This document shows positions 34,378 through 46,904 of a stretch of 64,000 bases of DNA, one piece after another. Source of the DNA: Gymnopus androsaceus JB14 (lineage: Eukaryota; Basidiomycota; Agaricomycetes; Agaricales; Omphalotaceae); the NCBI GenBank assembly GCA_009733575.1, contig ML769418.1:124001-188000 (forward strand). Direction: 5' to 3'. The position numbers and the translations under genes were made by a program. Every line of letters starts with the position of its first letter. Position 1 is the stretch's first letter. The notes under the pieces were generated by a model that saw only the letters and a program-made list of their open reading frames with translations, searched no databases and had not been told where the DNA came from.

Positions 34378-37081
34378 TTACTTCTCGACCATATCCTTGT
34401 CCAATGTGCCATTTTTCTCCAACGTTCCGTCTACTTTCACATTCGCTGCAACGAGCCCATTCCCAGCAATCTCGTCGATAGCTTCTTTGCCGTCGAATAG
34501 GGCGGCCGTTTCCTCCAAAGTGAGGTTCTTGGTTTCGACGACATCTGTTCGTAATCAAATAAGATAAATGACCATTCCACAGAGGCAAAAGCTTACAAAG
34601 GTATAAGAAGACAACCTCGAAGGCGATCCAACAGCAGTAGACAATCTAGTGGAAATCAAAGAGTCCGTATGAGAAAATGTTAGGAGATCCCAATGGAATA
34701 ATACGTACATAGTACTTCCAAACAAGATGCCCTGTAGCAGCAAGTCAATGACTGAGTGTTGAAACAGTGCAAATTGTTCAAGCTTACCCAGCGCAATGGG
34801 GTTTGTATATTGATTGAATATCAGGGCGAGAGATATTACAAAGTTGAAGACTGTAAATCCCTTTGCTCGGAGATGATAGGGCAAAATCTCTACTGTGTAC
34901 ACAACGATCAACGGCGAAAAAGCAAGACTGATTCAAAGGTATTAGTTAACGAAAATTTCAATTTAAAGAACAAAAAAAAGTTTACCCATAAGCAGCACCT
35001 GAGTTATATTCATTTAGCACGATTTTAAGGAAAAGATAAGACGATCTTACTAAACAAGAATAAGAATGCTACAGAGGGAGTGTGTTAGCTCCAGGGAACC
35101 CATACGGAATTTTATGAGCATACCTATAAGGGAATGGGCCGCAGCGGGAGTTCCATGTTGCCAAAACTCCGCAAATGAAATTGTTTGGGCTATCCAAGCT
35201 AGAAGTACACCAATTGCAGAGCTCAAGAAGAGCACTCTGCGGCCGAGCCTGTCAATCAAGGCCGATCCTACAAGGGCCCAAAAGAGACTCCAAATTGTGA
35301 GTATGCCGTTGATGAGGAGCTGAATTGTCGGATTTGTAACATCGATGTCGGTCAAGATCTGGAGTTTAGGCGGTGGAGGAAGTTGATGAGGAAGAAGAAG
35401 GTGATCGTGAGCATATAAATTAATCTGAATACTTGCGAATATATCATGAGAACTCACAGCGTTCAGATAGTAAGAGGCAATTCCGTTTCCGCTCCACTGT
35501 GAGAAGAAGGCAATGGCAATGATAATCCTCATGCGTTTGCGATTTCCGGGAGTGCTAAAAAGTGATTTCCAGCCCACATTGGCAGCAACTAGGACATTAG
35601 ATCGAGGAAATGTGAGAGATTACATATTTTCGGGAGAAGCACAAAGGGGACAAACCATGCCTGTCGAAATCAAGTGCTGCTTTGATCTCATTGAACTCGT
35701 ATTGAACGAGTGGATCGTTTCTACATTGAATGTGTTAGATAAGGTTTCAGAGAGAATACGGAAACACTGTACATATTTCCATCAGCGTGATAATACGCCA
35801 GAGTTTGCAAGGCCTGCTCTTCACGTCCTTTGGAGACGAGCCATCGCGGTGACTCAGGAGCAAACCAAACCAGACATATTTGCACTAAGGAAGGCAACCC
35901 TTGCATCGCAGATGGTATCCGCCACGACCTAAAGTCGATCATTAGAATGTTTCGAGTCTGTTCAGAAGAGACTAGTCATTACCAGGTGCTGCCCACGATG
36001 CGGTATGTCCCGAAGGTTGTCCAGGCAGCCCTAATATAGGTTTGACCTTCAACTCGAGTGCAAAAACTTGGGGACAAGGTATACGCACACGATGGCGCCC
36101 AAGTTCCAAAGGGAATTATAAGTAGCTGTCAGAGGAGCTCGATAAGGAGGGTATGAAAGCTCAGACACGAGCATTGGAGCAGCATTAGCTTTGACACCAT
36201 GAGACAGATTCCAATGACATTTGTTGATAAAACAGCTCACCAGCGAACGTCAGGCCAAACCCGATTAAAAATCTGGAAGGCAAGTAAGAGCTGGCCGAAT
36301 TACAAGAATAATGAACCTACCGAGCGCCAATAAACATGCCCACAGATCTATACATGTACATTTGTAAGTACAATATTTATATTCGGAGTCTTTTGCAGGT
36401 GTTCTAAGAGACTAAACTTACTGGGAAGCTGCTTGAATTACTGCAGCTAAAGGGGAGCGGGATAGTAATAAGTAGGAAGGCTGCTACCTCGGGATAGGCT
36501 CGGAGTTAAGAATCACCTAAAGTCATAATAAAAGCACCGAAAAGAACTGTGCGGCGACGTCCGATACCGTCAGACATATAAGGCGCGAAAGGATATGCAG
36601 CGAGGGATCCAATATTCTACAAGAGCGTGTTCCATCAGACACAATTGCTGGGTCCATATCAATGGAAAACAGAACTTGGATCGCATTTAACAAGCCTAAT
36701 TCACTCGGCGATGGATGATTAAAGTAATCCTTCCACTGCGGTCTATAAAATTTCAGTTATCTCCAAGAAATGACAATGTCGGAGCGGAGGTAATTCTTAC
36801 AGCGACTGGAGAGAGTTCATCATACTTCCGTCAAAGCCATTGGTGCAAGATGTAATCAGACTATAAGATATTTAGTTGAATAGTTTCGCAAGAGATACAA
36901 GTGACTTACAGAAGGACAATCCATGCATTGAGAGTTATCAAGCTATAATAATGCACTCAATTAGCTGCGAGTAGCGACGAGCTGATTCGACTCACCGTCT
37001 GTTGTTGTACCATTTCTTGGTTGGGTCGAGAAGATGGGTTAATCCAGTCTGTTCTGCTGCAACGACTATACCGCCTGCCAT
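34378..37081 (-). CDS. MFS sugar transporter (hexose/lactose-permease type)
   Basis: About a dozen exons. The ATG at 37081 begins MAGGIVVAAEQTGLTHLLDP. The order is typical of fungal sugar permeases: TSCTNGFDGSMMNSLQSL, PSPSELGLLNAIQ, DGIGRRRTVLFGAFIM (loop 2-3 motif), a mid-protein RIPSAMQGLPSLVQ, WFAPESPRWLVSKGRE (the PESPR motif), ALIDRLGRRVLFLSSA (loop 8-9) and VEILPYHLRAKGF. A late VETKNLTLEETAALFDG matches the cytoplasmic PETKG-like end. It imports a sugar across the plasma membrane by proton symport; the substrate cannot be told. No frame break was found in the parts checked. Its last 60 bp and 3' flank are copied at 14868-14935. Confidence 0.85.
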
Positions 37082-38030
37082 GGTGGGGTAAGGAAGGAGC
37101 TATTAGTACTTCAGCTTTAAACCTTCTCTTGAGCCGGGTAACGTGCACTTACTGCCTTAGAATACAGGTGGACTCTCTCATCACTCATCACCAAAGATAT
37201 CCCGTCAGCCTCCCTTTCTTACTTCAAATGTTTATCTTAAGAAGACCAGTATTTGTATTGCAGACGGTCATAAAGAGATGCGGGAGGAGACAAGGCGACT
37301 TACCGTTGAACTAAAAGATACTAAATTGAAGTTAGTCCGGCACGAGTGCAAGGAAGGAACGCTGGAAAAATTCCCCAATTTTAGACTGAATAGTACACCC
37401 ATTCCAACGAGACAATAGAGTCCGGATCTAAATGGCAACGTTGGGAGTCCAAAGACTCGGATAATCAGACACGACGTGGAGCAACACTGATACTTTCGAA
37501 CTTGCGAGTTGTCAGCCGCGAAGTTCATTTTCCAAGTCGTTTGTCTTCAGCTCTAGAGCAACTTGCAAGCTGGGAAAAGACATCAGGAAGAAGCTGCCTG
37601 AGATATTTTCCTCGATATATCAGTCTGGATACTCATTTCGGTAAATTAGCTTGAACTTTCGCATCCAAAAGTTGGGCAGGTAGACATTCTGGAGGCTTGT
37701 CAGAGTCAAATATATGGCCGTTTTCGAATCCAGAAATACGCCGTGTTTGAGAGCGAGCATAATTTAATAAAGTGCCAAGGGTTTAAGCATTGCGTCGTTC
37801 AATAGTATTATTAGTTGAGGAGAAAGGTCGAAAACTGTGAGCATTAAGTGCCCGCAGCGCGCATCCAGGCTGTTTCTCAATGGGACCGCGCCGGTATACC
37901 TACCTACCTATCTCTCAAGATTGTCTCAAGACCAAGATTGAACAGACAAAGAATTTGCTCGAAAAGCTTCAGGTTATCAAGAATAATATTTTTTCCAGAT
38001 CCCAATCGTTGTCTTCCACTGCCTTTGGAT
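37082..38030. other. intergenic, upstream of sugar transporter
   Basis: No gene is supported. An ORF at 37268-37528 has no splice context and no family. Confidence 0.35.
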
Positions 38031-38560
38031 CCTGATTCCAGTTAATCAAGACCTTTATTCCGAGTCCAATTTGCATCACCGCAGGAGAAATAACACATTG
38101 CTTTGCGACTTATCTGCAATACCGCCGGACATCATTCTTCCGTGTAGTCCCTGGCACTCCTCCAGGTAACCCCAAAGCACAGTAAGCAAAAACGCCACGA
38201 CGCCCGCTTTTTCAATTTCGCGTGTCTGACAATCTTTTGGATGGACCTTGGCTGGCCGGAGCTTTAAACTCGAGGCGCGGGCTCTTGATTTCAGCGAGTC
38301 ATTATCAATGAGACAAAGGTTCAGAGTCCCAGGTCTCGGATCTGAATCACTGCAAGCGAGAAGAACACAAGCCAGGAAGGAAGGAAGATTTATTACACGG
38401 TAAAGTCCAAGAGCTGAACACCGGCGGGTCTGAGTCTTATCTCGATGCGGCACAGGCATCTTCGGTCTCAGGACACGCACAGTGAACAGAAAATACGACA
38501 GAAAGACAGAACAGGCCAGGGTGCGTAACTTTACACTGATCATGATTTCGTTTCTGATTT
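38030..38560 (-). pseudogene. degenerate copy of the unknown gene at 40780-41145
   Basis: On DNA level this matches 40824-41110 over most of its length (shared CTTTGCGACT, ATACCGCCG and CACAGTAAGC blocks). The equivalent frame is full of stops and shifts. It sits on the other side of the kinase gene in the same orientation as its partner. Confidence 0.65.
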
Positions 38561-39283
38561 CTTTCCAGACGGACGTTTGACAACATACGCGAAATATATG
38601 TATACTACAGCCTCAACATCTCTTGAAGTTGTCGCAGTCGTCGTTTAGCGTCTATTCTCATTTACTCTGCTCTGTACTTTGCTGCAGCTGCGACAACCAA
38701 TTCTAGAGACTATGCGTATGCAGCAAAACCCTAGTTTGCTGGCACTAGATACCGTGTTCAAGTACTTCCATACCTACTCTAGATTGACTCTAAATATCGT
38801 CATAAAATGTATACATACTCTTGATTTACGCAAGACAATAGGATATGCAGAGAAGTGCTAGGGAATGTACAAGAAAACACTACTGTACAGTAGCGTGCTT
38901 TCTGTACACTCTTCCGTCGAGCCAAACTACGTTCGCAATTCGATTCGGCTAGAAATTTGACTTCCTTCTCGGACAAGAAATTTGGCGCCTTGGTGCTTAT
39001 AGGTAAACTGGCGCCGGGTTCCGCACAACACCTTGACGCGCCGCATCTAGTGTTCACGCCGTTGTGATAGCAAGGCCGCCCAGCTCGCGACGCTCACACT
39101 AGACGCGGGGCAAACCAAGGAATTGGTAAGCGTCATGAAAGGTTTATTGTGAGGAGAGTCGAGACTCGACAAAACCTAAAGGAGAGAAGAACCCTGTGTT
39201 GAAGTACATAACATAATGACATAATGACAACTCGCTATCAAACACTCGTGCCTTACGCCTCTCTACATACTTTCCTGTCCGCC
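38561..39283. other. intergenic, upstream of kinase
   Basis: No gene is seen. It has a CT/GC-mixed sequence with a short repeat-like CATAATGACATAATGACA at about 39208-39225. Confidence 0.35.
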
Positions 39284-40665
39284 ATGCTTCGTTGGTCAAG
39301 ACAGCTCTTTTCAAGACGACCTTCTCTGACCGAGAAACTTCCCGGCCAGTGGTTTTAAACTCATTGACGGCTTCGAGAAGCTTGAAGAGGAGAATTGGGA
39401 ATGGTATGAACCTGGCCTCTTTTACCCGGTTCGCATCGGTGAAGTCTTCAAGTCGCGGTATCAAGTAATTGGGAAACTTGGATATGGCTCACGGTCAACT
39501 GCATGGCTCTGCCGGGATCTCAAGTGAGTGCGACACCTTTCATGTTGCACCATCTCATATGATTTTCAAGCGGGCATAAGTATGTCACACTGAAAGTGTG
39601 CGAGCGGGAGACTGCCTCAATTCGGCGAGAAATGGCTGCCTATGATCATCTTTCTACAATCATGATGAGAAAAGAGGGCGCCCTCCTTATCAGGGAGCTC
39701 CTCGATACTTTCAAGCTCCAGGGTTCTCAAGGCGAGCACCATTGTTTCGTCCACGAGCCTTTGGGCATGAGCATGGAAACTCTCCGGAGATTATGTCCTG
39801 GGCATAAGCTAACTGAAGAGTTGTTGAAGCTTTTCCTCATTCACTTATTTCTTGCGCTTGATTTTTTGCATACCGATGCAAAGATGATACACGCCGGTAA
39901 GGTCTTCGTTTGGATACTAGAGCTAGATACGCTGAATCCTTGTTTCAGACCTGCAGGCCATGAATGTTCATCTTCGCATTGAAGACGAGTCCATTCTCAG
40001 ATACTTTGAAGAGTCTGAGATGAGTGACCCAAGCCCCCGCAAAGTATATGGAGACCGGGTGATCTATGAGTCTCGAGGGCTTCGAGCACCTAAATCGAGT
40101 GGCCGACCTGTGCTCTGCGATTTCGGTAGAAGCGCGGTTTGGCCAAGACACATACACTGGCGACATCCAACCATACGTATACCGGGCGCCCGAGGTCATT
40201 CTTGGCATTCCGTGGACATATAGTGTTGACATATGGAATGTTGGGGTAATGGTGAGCAAGCGCAAACTAAAAGTGCACTATTGCGGTACTAATGACTATA
40301 AGTAGATCTGGGACATCTTTGAAAACAAACACTTGTTCAACGCGCAGGACGGTAACGGCGAGAGTTTGAGCCTGTACCATCTTGCAGAAATGGTTGCAAT
40401 TTTAGGTCCTCCGCCTCTCGACTATCTTCGTCGCTCTAGGACTCCGTCAGCATACACCAAGAATTCATTAGAGTGCTTCGATGATGCAGGTAATTGGAAA
40501 GGTTCAGCTCCAATTCCAAATATTTCTTTAGAGAGCTCGGAAGAAAACCTCGAGGGCGAAAACAAAATATTGTTCCTAAAGTTCATTAGGAAGATGTTGC
40601 GGTGGGTGCCGGAAGAAAGACACTCTGCGAAGCAACTGCTTGAGGATCCTTGGCTTAGGAGCTGA
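39284..40665 (+). CDS. SRPK-like serine/threonine protein kinase, frame-interrupted
   Basis: The frame begins MLRWSRQLFSRRPSLTEKLP and continues GFKLIDGFEKLEEENWEWY, YPVRIGEVFKSRYQVIGKLG, YGSRSTAWLCRDL and VTLKVCERE. The catalytic loop region reads HADLQAMNVHL after splicing, in place of a typical H-x-D-x-x-x-x-N with Lys. The DFG region reads VLCDFG, then EARFGQDTYTGDIQPYVYR, APEVILGIPWTYSVDIWN, and ends DPWLRS. The fungal SRPK-like family phosphorylates SR-type proteins; members of this expanded subgroup are largely uncharacterised. Two single-base insertions break the frame, one at about 39343 (between LP and ASGF) and one right after CDFG at about 40125. The gene is flanked by two copies of an unknown gene. 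Confidence 0.75.
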
Positions 40666-40779
40666 AACTGGAGTAGTTGACCCTGCCTTAAATTTAACTT
40701 ACCCTACGATTAGCAGCTTTCGGCGCTGGACGATGGGGCGTAGAAAAAATTCTTATAATGATCCAACTCGACATGCTTT

Positions 40780-41145
40780 TTATTGATGGTATATGGGATT
40801 CTGATACGTCTCCACCCTAGCTTCCTGACCCCAATTAATCAAGACCTTATCCTTTATTCCAATTTCCATCACTGCAGGAGGAATAACACTTTGCTTTGCG
40901 ACTATCTGCAATACCGCCGTACATCCTTTCGTGCAATCTCCGTTTCCCCACGCACAGTAAGCCAAAACCGCCACGACGCCACGACGCCTGCTTTCTGCAT
41001 GTCTGACAATTAATTTCTTCCCGTCTTTGGAGGTGACCTTGACTAGCGCTTTGAACTCGGCCCCTGATTTCATCGGGCCACTATCAACAAGACGAAGGTT
41101 CACGAAATTGGTAATGCGAGTGGCTAAGAGATGTGTGCTTTGCAT
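40780..41145 (-). CDS. unassigned small protein
   Basis: A single open frame of 121 residues, MQSTHLLATRITNFVNLRLV onward, with a Lys-rich middle and two paired cysteines (YCAWGNGDCTKGC). It ends VLINWGQEARVETYQNP. No family is recognised. A related but broken copy lies at 38.03-38.56 kb, so the gene was duplicated around the kinase. The start is chosen as the longest frame, and additional exons are possible. Confidence 0.5.
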   Translation of the reverse strand: MQSTHLLATRITNFVNLRLVDSGPMKSGAEFKALVKVTSKDGKKLIVRHAESRRRGVVAVLAYCAWGNGDCTKGCTAVLQIVAKQSVIPPAVMEIGIKDKVLINWGQEARVETYQNPIYHQ

Positions 41146-42564
41146 CGTAGCGGGGATGCTTCCGCGCTAAAATGCAGATCTTCCATTGACACTGGGTAGT
41201 CTTTCACCTATTCGATGCTGATTTCGGATACTGGAAACTCGATGGGAGATTCATGAGAAGCAGGCGGCTTGGTAGATAGCTCGGTAATGCGAGCCTCGAG
41301 CTGTTTATGGGAAGCTTTAAGAGAATAATAGTCTAGAGGTGAGAAGTTACTCACATTCACTGCAACAACGGAGACCAAGCTTAGCGTTGCAAAAGCGACC
41401 GGGATAGGTAGATGAACGTTACTTAGAAATGAGCTGGAATCTGCTGGATGTTCGAGTGTGGTGATCCTTTAAACCAGCAAAGGATGGAGCCCGACCAGCA
41501 AGTTGAAGGAGTTGATTCAAGCTTGAGGATTTGACCAGCCCGAGACAATATCATTCACGCGGCCTAGACCTAAGCTACTAGATACGATTTGGACATGGTC
41601 CCTTTGGTGCGGAAATCAAAATAATCTGGGCTATGACGGGGAAAACTGCTTTCCTTCTTAGGTCTTTCAGCTGCAATTGCGTGTTATCTTGTGCTGGGTC
41701 GCACGTCAAGCAGGTTGCAGACTTAAAGTATATCAAGACTATATAATCATCAAGCACGTCAGAGTCCGAGTCTCTTGCTTTAATAAAAGCACCTGCAAGA
41801 CCTAGTGCGTACTGTAGAACAACTGCAACTTCTTGAGAGACTGTGTCCGCAGTATTCCATAGCACTGACAACGTCATGTCCAGGATTCAAGGTAATATCA
41901 GCAGAGCCCCCCAAAAAGATAAAGTAAATATTCGCGTGCACTATGCTCAACCCTCAAGGGACGACACCTCATTTCCGATGCCGGTGACTAGAAAATGACC
42001 AAATGTGGCAGCTTTGATTCCTTCGAGTTCGAAGTTGAAGATCCGCTAGTCACCCGAATTCACTTCTGTTTAGGTCCGTCATTGGCATTTTACCGTCTGC
42101 TTTTCAATGGAGGTAGGCCGGTACCACTAAGTATTTTCACTGCGATCATTTGTTAATCTGAATTCGTGGCTGGTGAAATCCTGTAAGTATTGCTGCATAT
42201 GAGAACCGGGTACTATCAGCTTCGAAACTATCAGTTTTTTCATAACGTATTTCATTTCCGTGTGAGGTGAGAGGTGAGATTGAGAGTTTTTATCGTACAT
42301 GTAGATAGGACTTGACACCGTGACACGCGCAGGGTGAGCCAGTGGGGCAACACGGAGATTATGCGTTAAATTGATCTTCCTGTCAGAAATACGAGTAGAA
42401 AGGAATGTTTCCGTAAGGTTAACGCGTCGCTACGTTCAACCCGGCCCTACTAATCTCGTTGAAGAGTCAGTAGCAATGAGTAGATGCTGAAAAAATACCG
42501 CTTACTGCCTGGAGCCGAAGATGAATGTCCAAGGTCATAGACTGTTGCAGGGACTCTGAGATGA
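41146..42564. other. region with unassigned minus-strand exons
   Basis: The minus strand at about 41420-41208 reads PIPVAFATLSLVSVVAVN, then after a 22-nt gap LKASHKQLEARITELSTKP, which looks like a membrane helix followed by a coiled coil. A frame at 41877-41578 is hydrophobic. No start, splice chain or family could be fixed, so no gene is claimed. Confidence 0.35.
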
Positions 42565-45500
42565 ATGCTTGAAATCTTGACTGGAATGATCGACGTCAAA
42601 GCGTCATCAATGATCGACTTAAAAGGAAAGACGCCGGCTATTAAAAAGTCTCAGACTCCAACCACAACCTCCATCCGACTTGGTCTGTTAATGGTTCACA
42701 GGTCGGCGGACTCCCGCCTTCTTTCCAATCTTATCTCTCACGAAAAGGATTATACGAAACATTTACAATCCCTGTTGGACATTTCGCATGCTTCGTTCAA
42801 CTCGCTATCCGCCTATGCAGCTTCTTCTCCTCCTCCAGCTTCGCAAGTTATCCTTTCTGTCGCTGGCTCACTGTCAAATGCAGACAATGCGCTGAGAGGT
42901 TATGCAGCGGCTGTAGAGGAATGGGCGAGATATTTGAAGGAGTTAAAGGATCTGGAGGATGAAGTTGGGAATATCATGAGAGATAGGGAGATTCTGTATG
43001 TTAGAATCTGCTTCAAAATGATTATACTAATCTACTCCAGTGTAACCCGTCTTTTAAAAGCCTCAAAAGCCAATACAAAACCGTCCAACAGTAACCGGGA
43101 TTCATTCGCCTTTCCTTCCTCTCCGCCAGCGGCCTCGTCTTCTACACTTTCCTTGAAATCATCTGAAGAACTTTCGACGACGTATGGTTCGACTTCCTTC
43201 TTTTCAAGTCTAACTCCAGGCCCAGTTTCGGCGAATAAAAAGTTGCAATTGGCACAATCCGAGCTACAAGCTTGTGAAGCTCATCTGGCCAAGAAGGAGT
43301 CGGAATTGGATGTTAAACGGTCTTCAGCTATACGAGATGGCTTACGAGTTCGGTTTCGTGCACTTGCTCAGTGTGGCTGGGTATGGACGCAAGTCGGAAA
43401 GGAGGTTGAAGTTGTATTGGGAATAGACCCCAGTAAGTTTTTGTTCAATACAAGTATAATAGCTTGTATACTAATCCATACATTAAAGCGGACCGTGCTC
43501 TTTCTCCCCCGCCAGTAACCAACAAACCTCTACCAGATCTACATGCACCCGTTCCCGTTCACGCCAAACCGCCTACAGCAGACTTTGACCGTCCCTCATC
43601 GGACCTATCTTCCATAGCTCCATCACAATCTGCGTCTCAAATAGGCGTTATTGTGAGCAGTCCTCTTCCAATGTCACCAGTATCCCACATATACTCCGAC
43701 CTCGAGGTTGCCTCGCGTTTATCCCCGGCATCAACGACACAAACACATTCATTAGCACACGGTGACATCGGGCTCAATAAAGATTCCACCAGCGCATTCT
43801 ATAGATGAACTCGCAGGTCCTCCGCTTGTCCCTAATTCTGAAGCCGATGCAACCATCACTGGGAATCGAAGACATGTCCTTCCGCATCGGATTACCGAGG
43901 AAGACTTGGGCTTTCGAGCAGGCATGCTCGATGCCGAAGATAACAGCGACAATGAACCAGAGGATGAGGAAGAGTAGAAGAGGGACTTCCTGCTGATGCT
44001 CGAGTCATTGAGAATCCACGATTTGCCCCCAAGAAAAACACCAACGCTCAGTCGACTTCCTCCCTATCAAAGACCAATGGCAAGGTCAAAGGACGAAGTA
44101 TGACCATGAGCACTTCGAGTCCGACTCCCTCTTCAGGTCAGGAAGCGGGTTCTTTGGTAGTATAAGGGGACTGTTCACTCGGATCGTGACGCGATCGTGG
44201 AGAAAGTGCTGTTGTCACCGACGATACCAGCAGTATCGACGAATCAGAGATACCTAGAGGTGGACGAAAGCCTCGGAAAGGTCTCTTGGGAAGGAACAAG
44301 AAGAAAGTTGCGAGGAATATATTCAGCGACGATGAGGATGGGGAAGGGAATGGGAGCGTGATGTCTTCACCTGCTGCACCCCTACGCAGTATGACCGTGA
44401 ACGTGACCGGGTCGGTCGGGTCTCCAGTGCGAGGAAGGACGATGAGCGATATCTACCGTTCGGCCACCCAGGAAGGAGGAGCCGGGAAGAGGTTGAAAAA
44501 GTCGCAACCTGGATCCGGACCTGGGGTAGGACCCCGAGGGAAAACACTCACGAATGATCTTGCTGATGGGGAGATAAAGAGACGACGGAGGAGTGCGAGT
44601 TTGGATTATGGGGATCTGAGTGTTAATAGTCGAAATAGACAGTCGAGAGCGGAGGAGTGGGTTGGGTTACAGGATAAGGTGGTTCATACTGATGGCGAAG
44701 AAGAAGGTGAAGGAGAGAATGGTGTGCAGAAATCCGGTCACGGCGTGAAGAGGAGAAAGTCTGATAAACGGAGTTCGTTGCCAGCTTCTGCTTCCACATC
44801 GAACACTACGCTGGTAGTACCTCCACTACCTTTGTCGACGACGACTTCGGCATCAAGGGGCTCGTCCATCAAGAGTGCAACGGGTACTAGTGCTAGGCGT
44901 GGTGCTTCGGCTTTGTCTTCAACTCCAGGACGTACCATAAGCCTATCAACGCACACAGGAACAGGAACAGGCCCTGCCTCTGCGTCTTCGTCTTCAACCT
45001 CGCTCCATCGCAGTCATACTACCCAAACACATTCCCATACGCATAAATCTCGTTCGGGAAGCATTGATATGGTATGGGTACGGGCTTTTCCCATCCACCA
45101 TCTTCGCCTTCGCCTTCCTCCGCTGCTACGGTCGCATCGAACATTAACAACCATCACCACACTAATGGATCCACGACGACGGCGACGAAAGTTCAACGGC
45201 GCGCTAGCTCTCCTCCAGTCACCGCCGGCGCTGGAGTGACGGAAGGAAGTGTCAGTCTAATGTCTATCGTGGAAGATGTCGCCAAAGCCAATAGGGAAGC
45301 CTGGAGTGGAGCTGGTTCTTCAGCGCATCAATCGAAAGGAACGGGGGCAGCAAAGAGTATCGGAGGGACGATAAAACCTGTTGGGATGTTACAGGCTGGC
45401 TCTCAGACCGGTGCTGGAACCACCTCCAAGCTAGGCCAAACCCTTCCGTCATTCGAAGTCGTGAAAGCGCCGAGAGGGATCGATTTGCAGGACTTGAAGG

Positions 45501-46579
45501 AGCAGATGGATAGGGATTTGGATCTGCAGCAACAGCATGGCAGTCACAGTCACAGTCGTACTGCTTCAAGACCTCGTTCCGGGAGCGCCTCCGCTGCTAT
45601 GATAAGGCGCGATTCGGGCGACAGAGATGCAGACCATGGACGGATGAGCTCTGCGGTTTCCGCTCCCATGTTGGCGGCCATTCCGGTGGTGGTTAACGCT
45701 ATCCCTAGCTCTAGCATGGCAACCCGGCCTGGAGCAGCGTTGCTGCCACTAAGAAGTGCGCTGAAGAATCCCAGTAGGACACCGTCACCGATGTCGGTGT
45801 CCTCAGGTTCGCAGGTTTCGCATCCGGTACCGGTGGGGATGAGTGGGTTGGGTGGAGCTGGAACGAGTCTGCAGCAACAACTGTCGTCTGTGAGAGCTGC
45901 ATCTCCGTTAGCGACGATGACAAGGGTACCCAATGGAGATATACATGTTAAAGGGAAGGGAAAGGCTGTTGATGCTGCTCAGGATGGTACTCAGTTTCGA
46001 AAGGCTCCGGATTCAGACTCGGATTCGGATTCGGATGCCGCGTCGATTTCGTCGTATGAGACTGGGCATGAAAGATTTGATGACGGAGTCGAACTGGATA
46101 GTGGTGAAGAGACTGAGACAGGACATAATGGAATCGATCATCTTCACCGGATATCAACATTTGGACATGGCCATGACGATGATAGTGGAGGATCATCCGA
46201 TGTTTCTCATTCTGGTTCTACCGAGACACCTATGGAGACGCAGAATGTTACTGACGCTCCTGCACCTACTACTCCGCCCAAGAGACGAAAGAGCGTGCGT
46301 GTATCACTTCAACCGACGTTCTCTGCAACTCCGCCTGCGATTGAATATGAAGAGACTGAAGAGGAAGAGGGAGAGGAAAATCGTAGTCAGAAGGCTAATG
46401 GACATGCGAACGGTGATTATTGGGGACTGGGGTCGAGCCATACAGCAGCACCACAAGATATCTGGGCCGACTCGAGCGACGAGGATGTTGAGTATCAGCA
46501 GGCGAGGACGCTTCTTAGTAAGTTTTCTACAAAAAAGCACCAGTCGGATGGTGGGAGGAAATCAAAGGTACAACGGTGA
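42565..46579 (+). CDS. I-BAR/IMD-like domain protein with long disordered tail, frame-interrupted
   Basis: The N-terminal 250 residues are helical and coiled, with KSQTPTTTSIRLGLLMVHRS, LSNLISHEKDYTKHLQSLLD, LEDEVGNIMRDREIL, ELQACEAHLAKKESELDVKR and LAQCGWVWTQVGKEVE. This matches a conserved basidiomycete family resembling the inverse-BAR fold of yeast Ivy1, which binds membranes and Rab GTPase Ypt7; the assignment is from memory of the pattern. Introns lie at about 43000-43040 and 43434-43488. The rest is Ser/Pro/Gly- and charge-rich, with a basic RKPRKGLLGRNKKKV and acidic runs near the end. The frame slips at about 43785, 43975, 44165 and 45072, so it will be split into several models. An upstream exon may be missing. 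Confidence 0.6.
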
Positions 46580-46904
46580 TATTTTGGATACGGAATTGGA
46601 TTCCTTGCCTCTTTCTTTCTTTTATTTTTATCATTCGCTTTTCTCCATATTCTACTACAGGCCATGCATCAAAAAAAGTTGTACTGTACATATTTTACCT
46701 TACTTTTATATGGTTAATCAGCTACACTGTTATCTTTATTGTCTTATATGTATTTATATGTATAAATTCTCGCTCTACTAGAGCTCAGAACCTTCAAGGC
46801 TTCGATCGAGGGCCACAGCGCTTGGCTTACATTCTTACATAAGCACAAGCCTTTTCACCAAAAGCTTCATCTCTTTCACTCCAGCACCTGCTACACTCGA
46901 AAAG

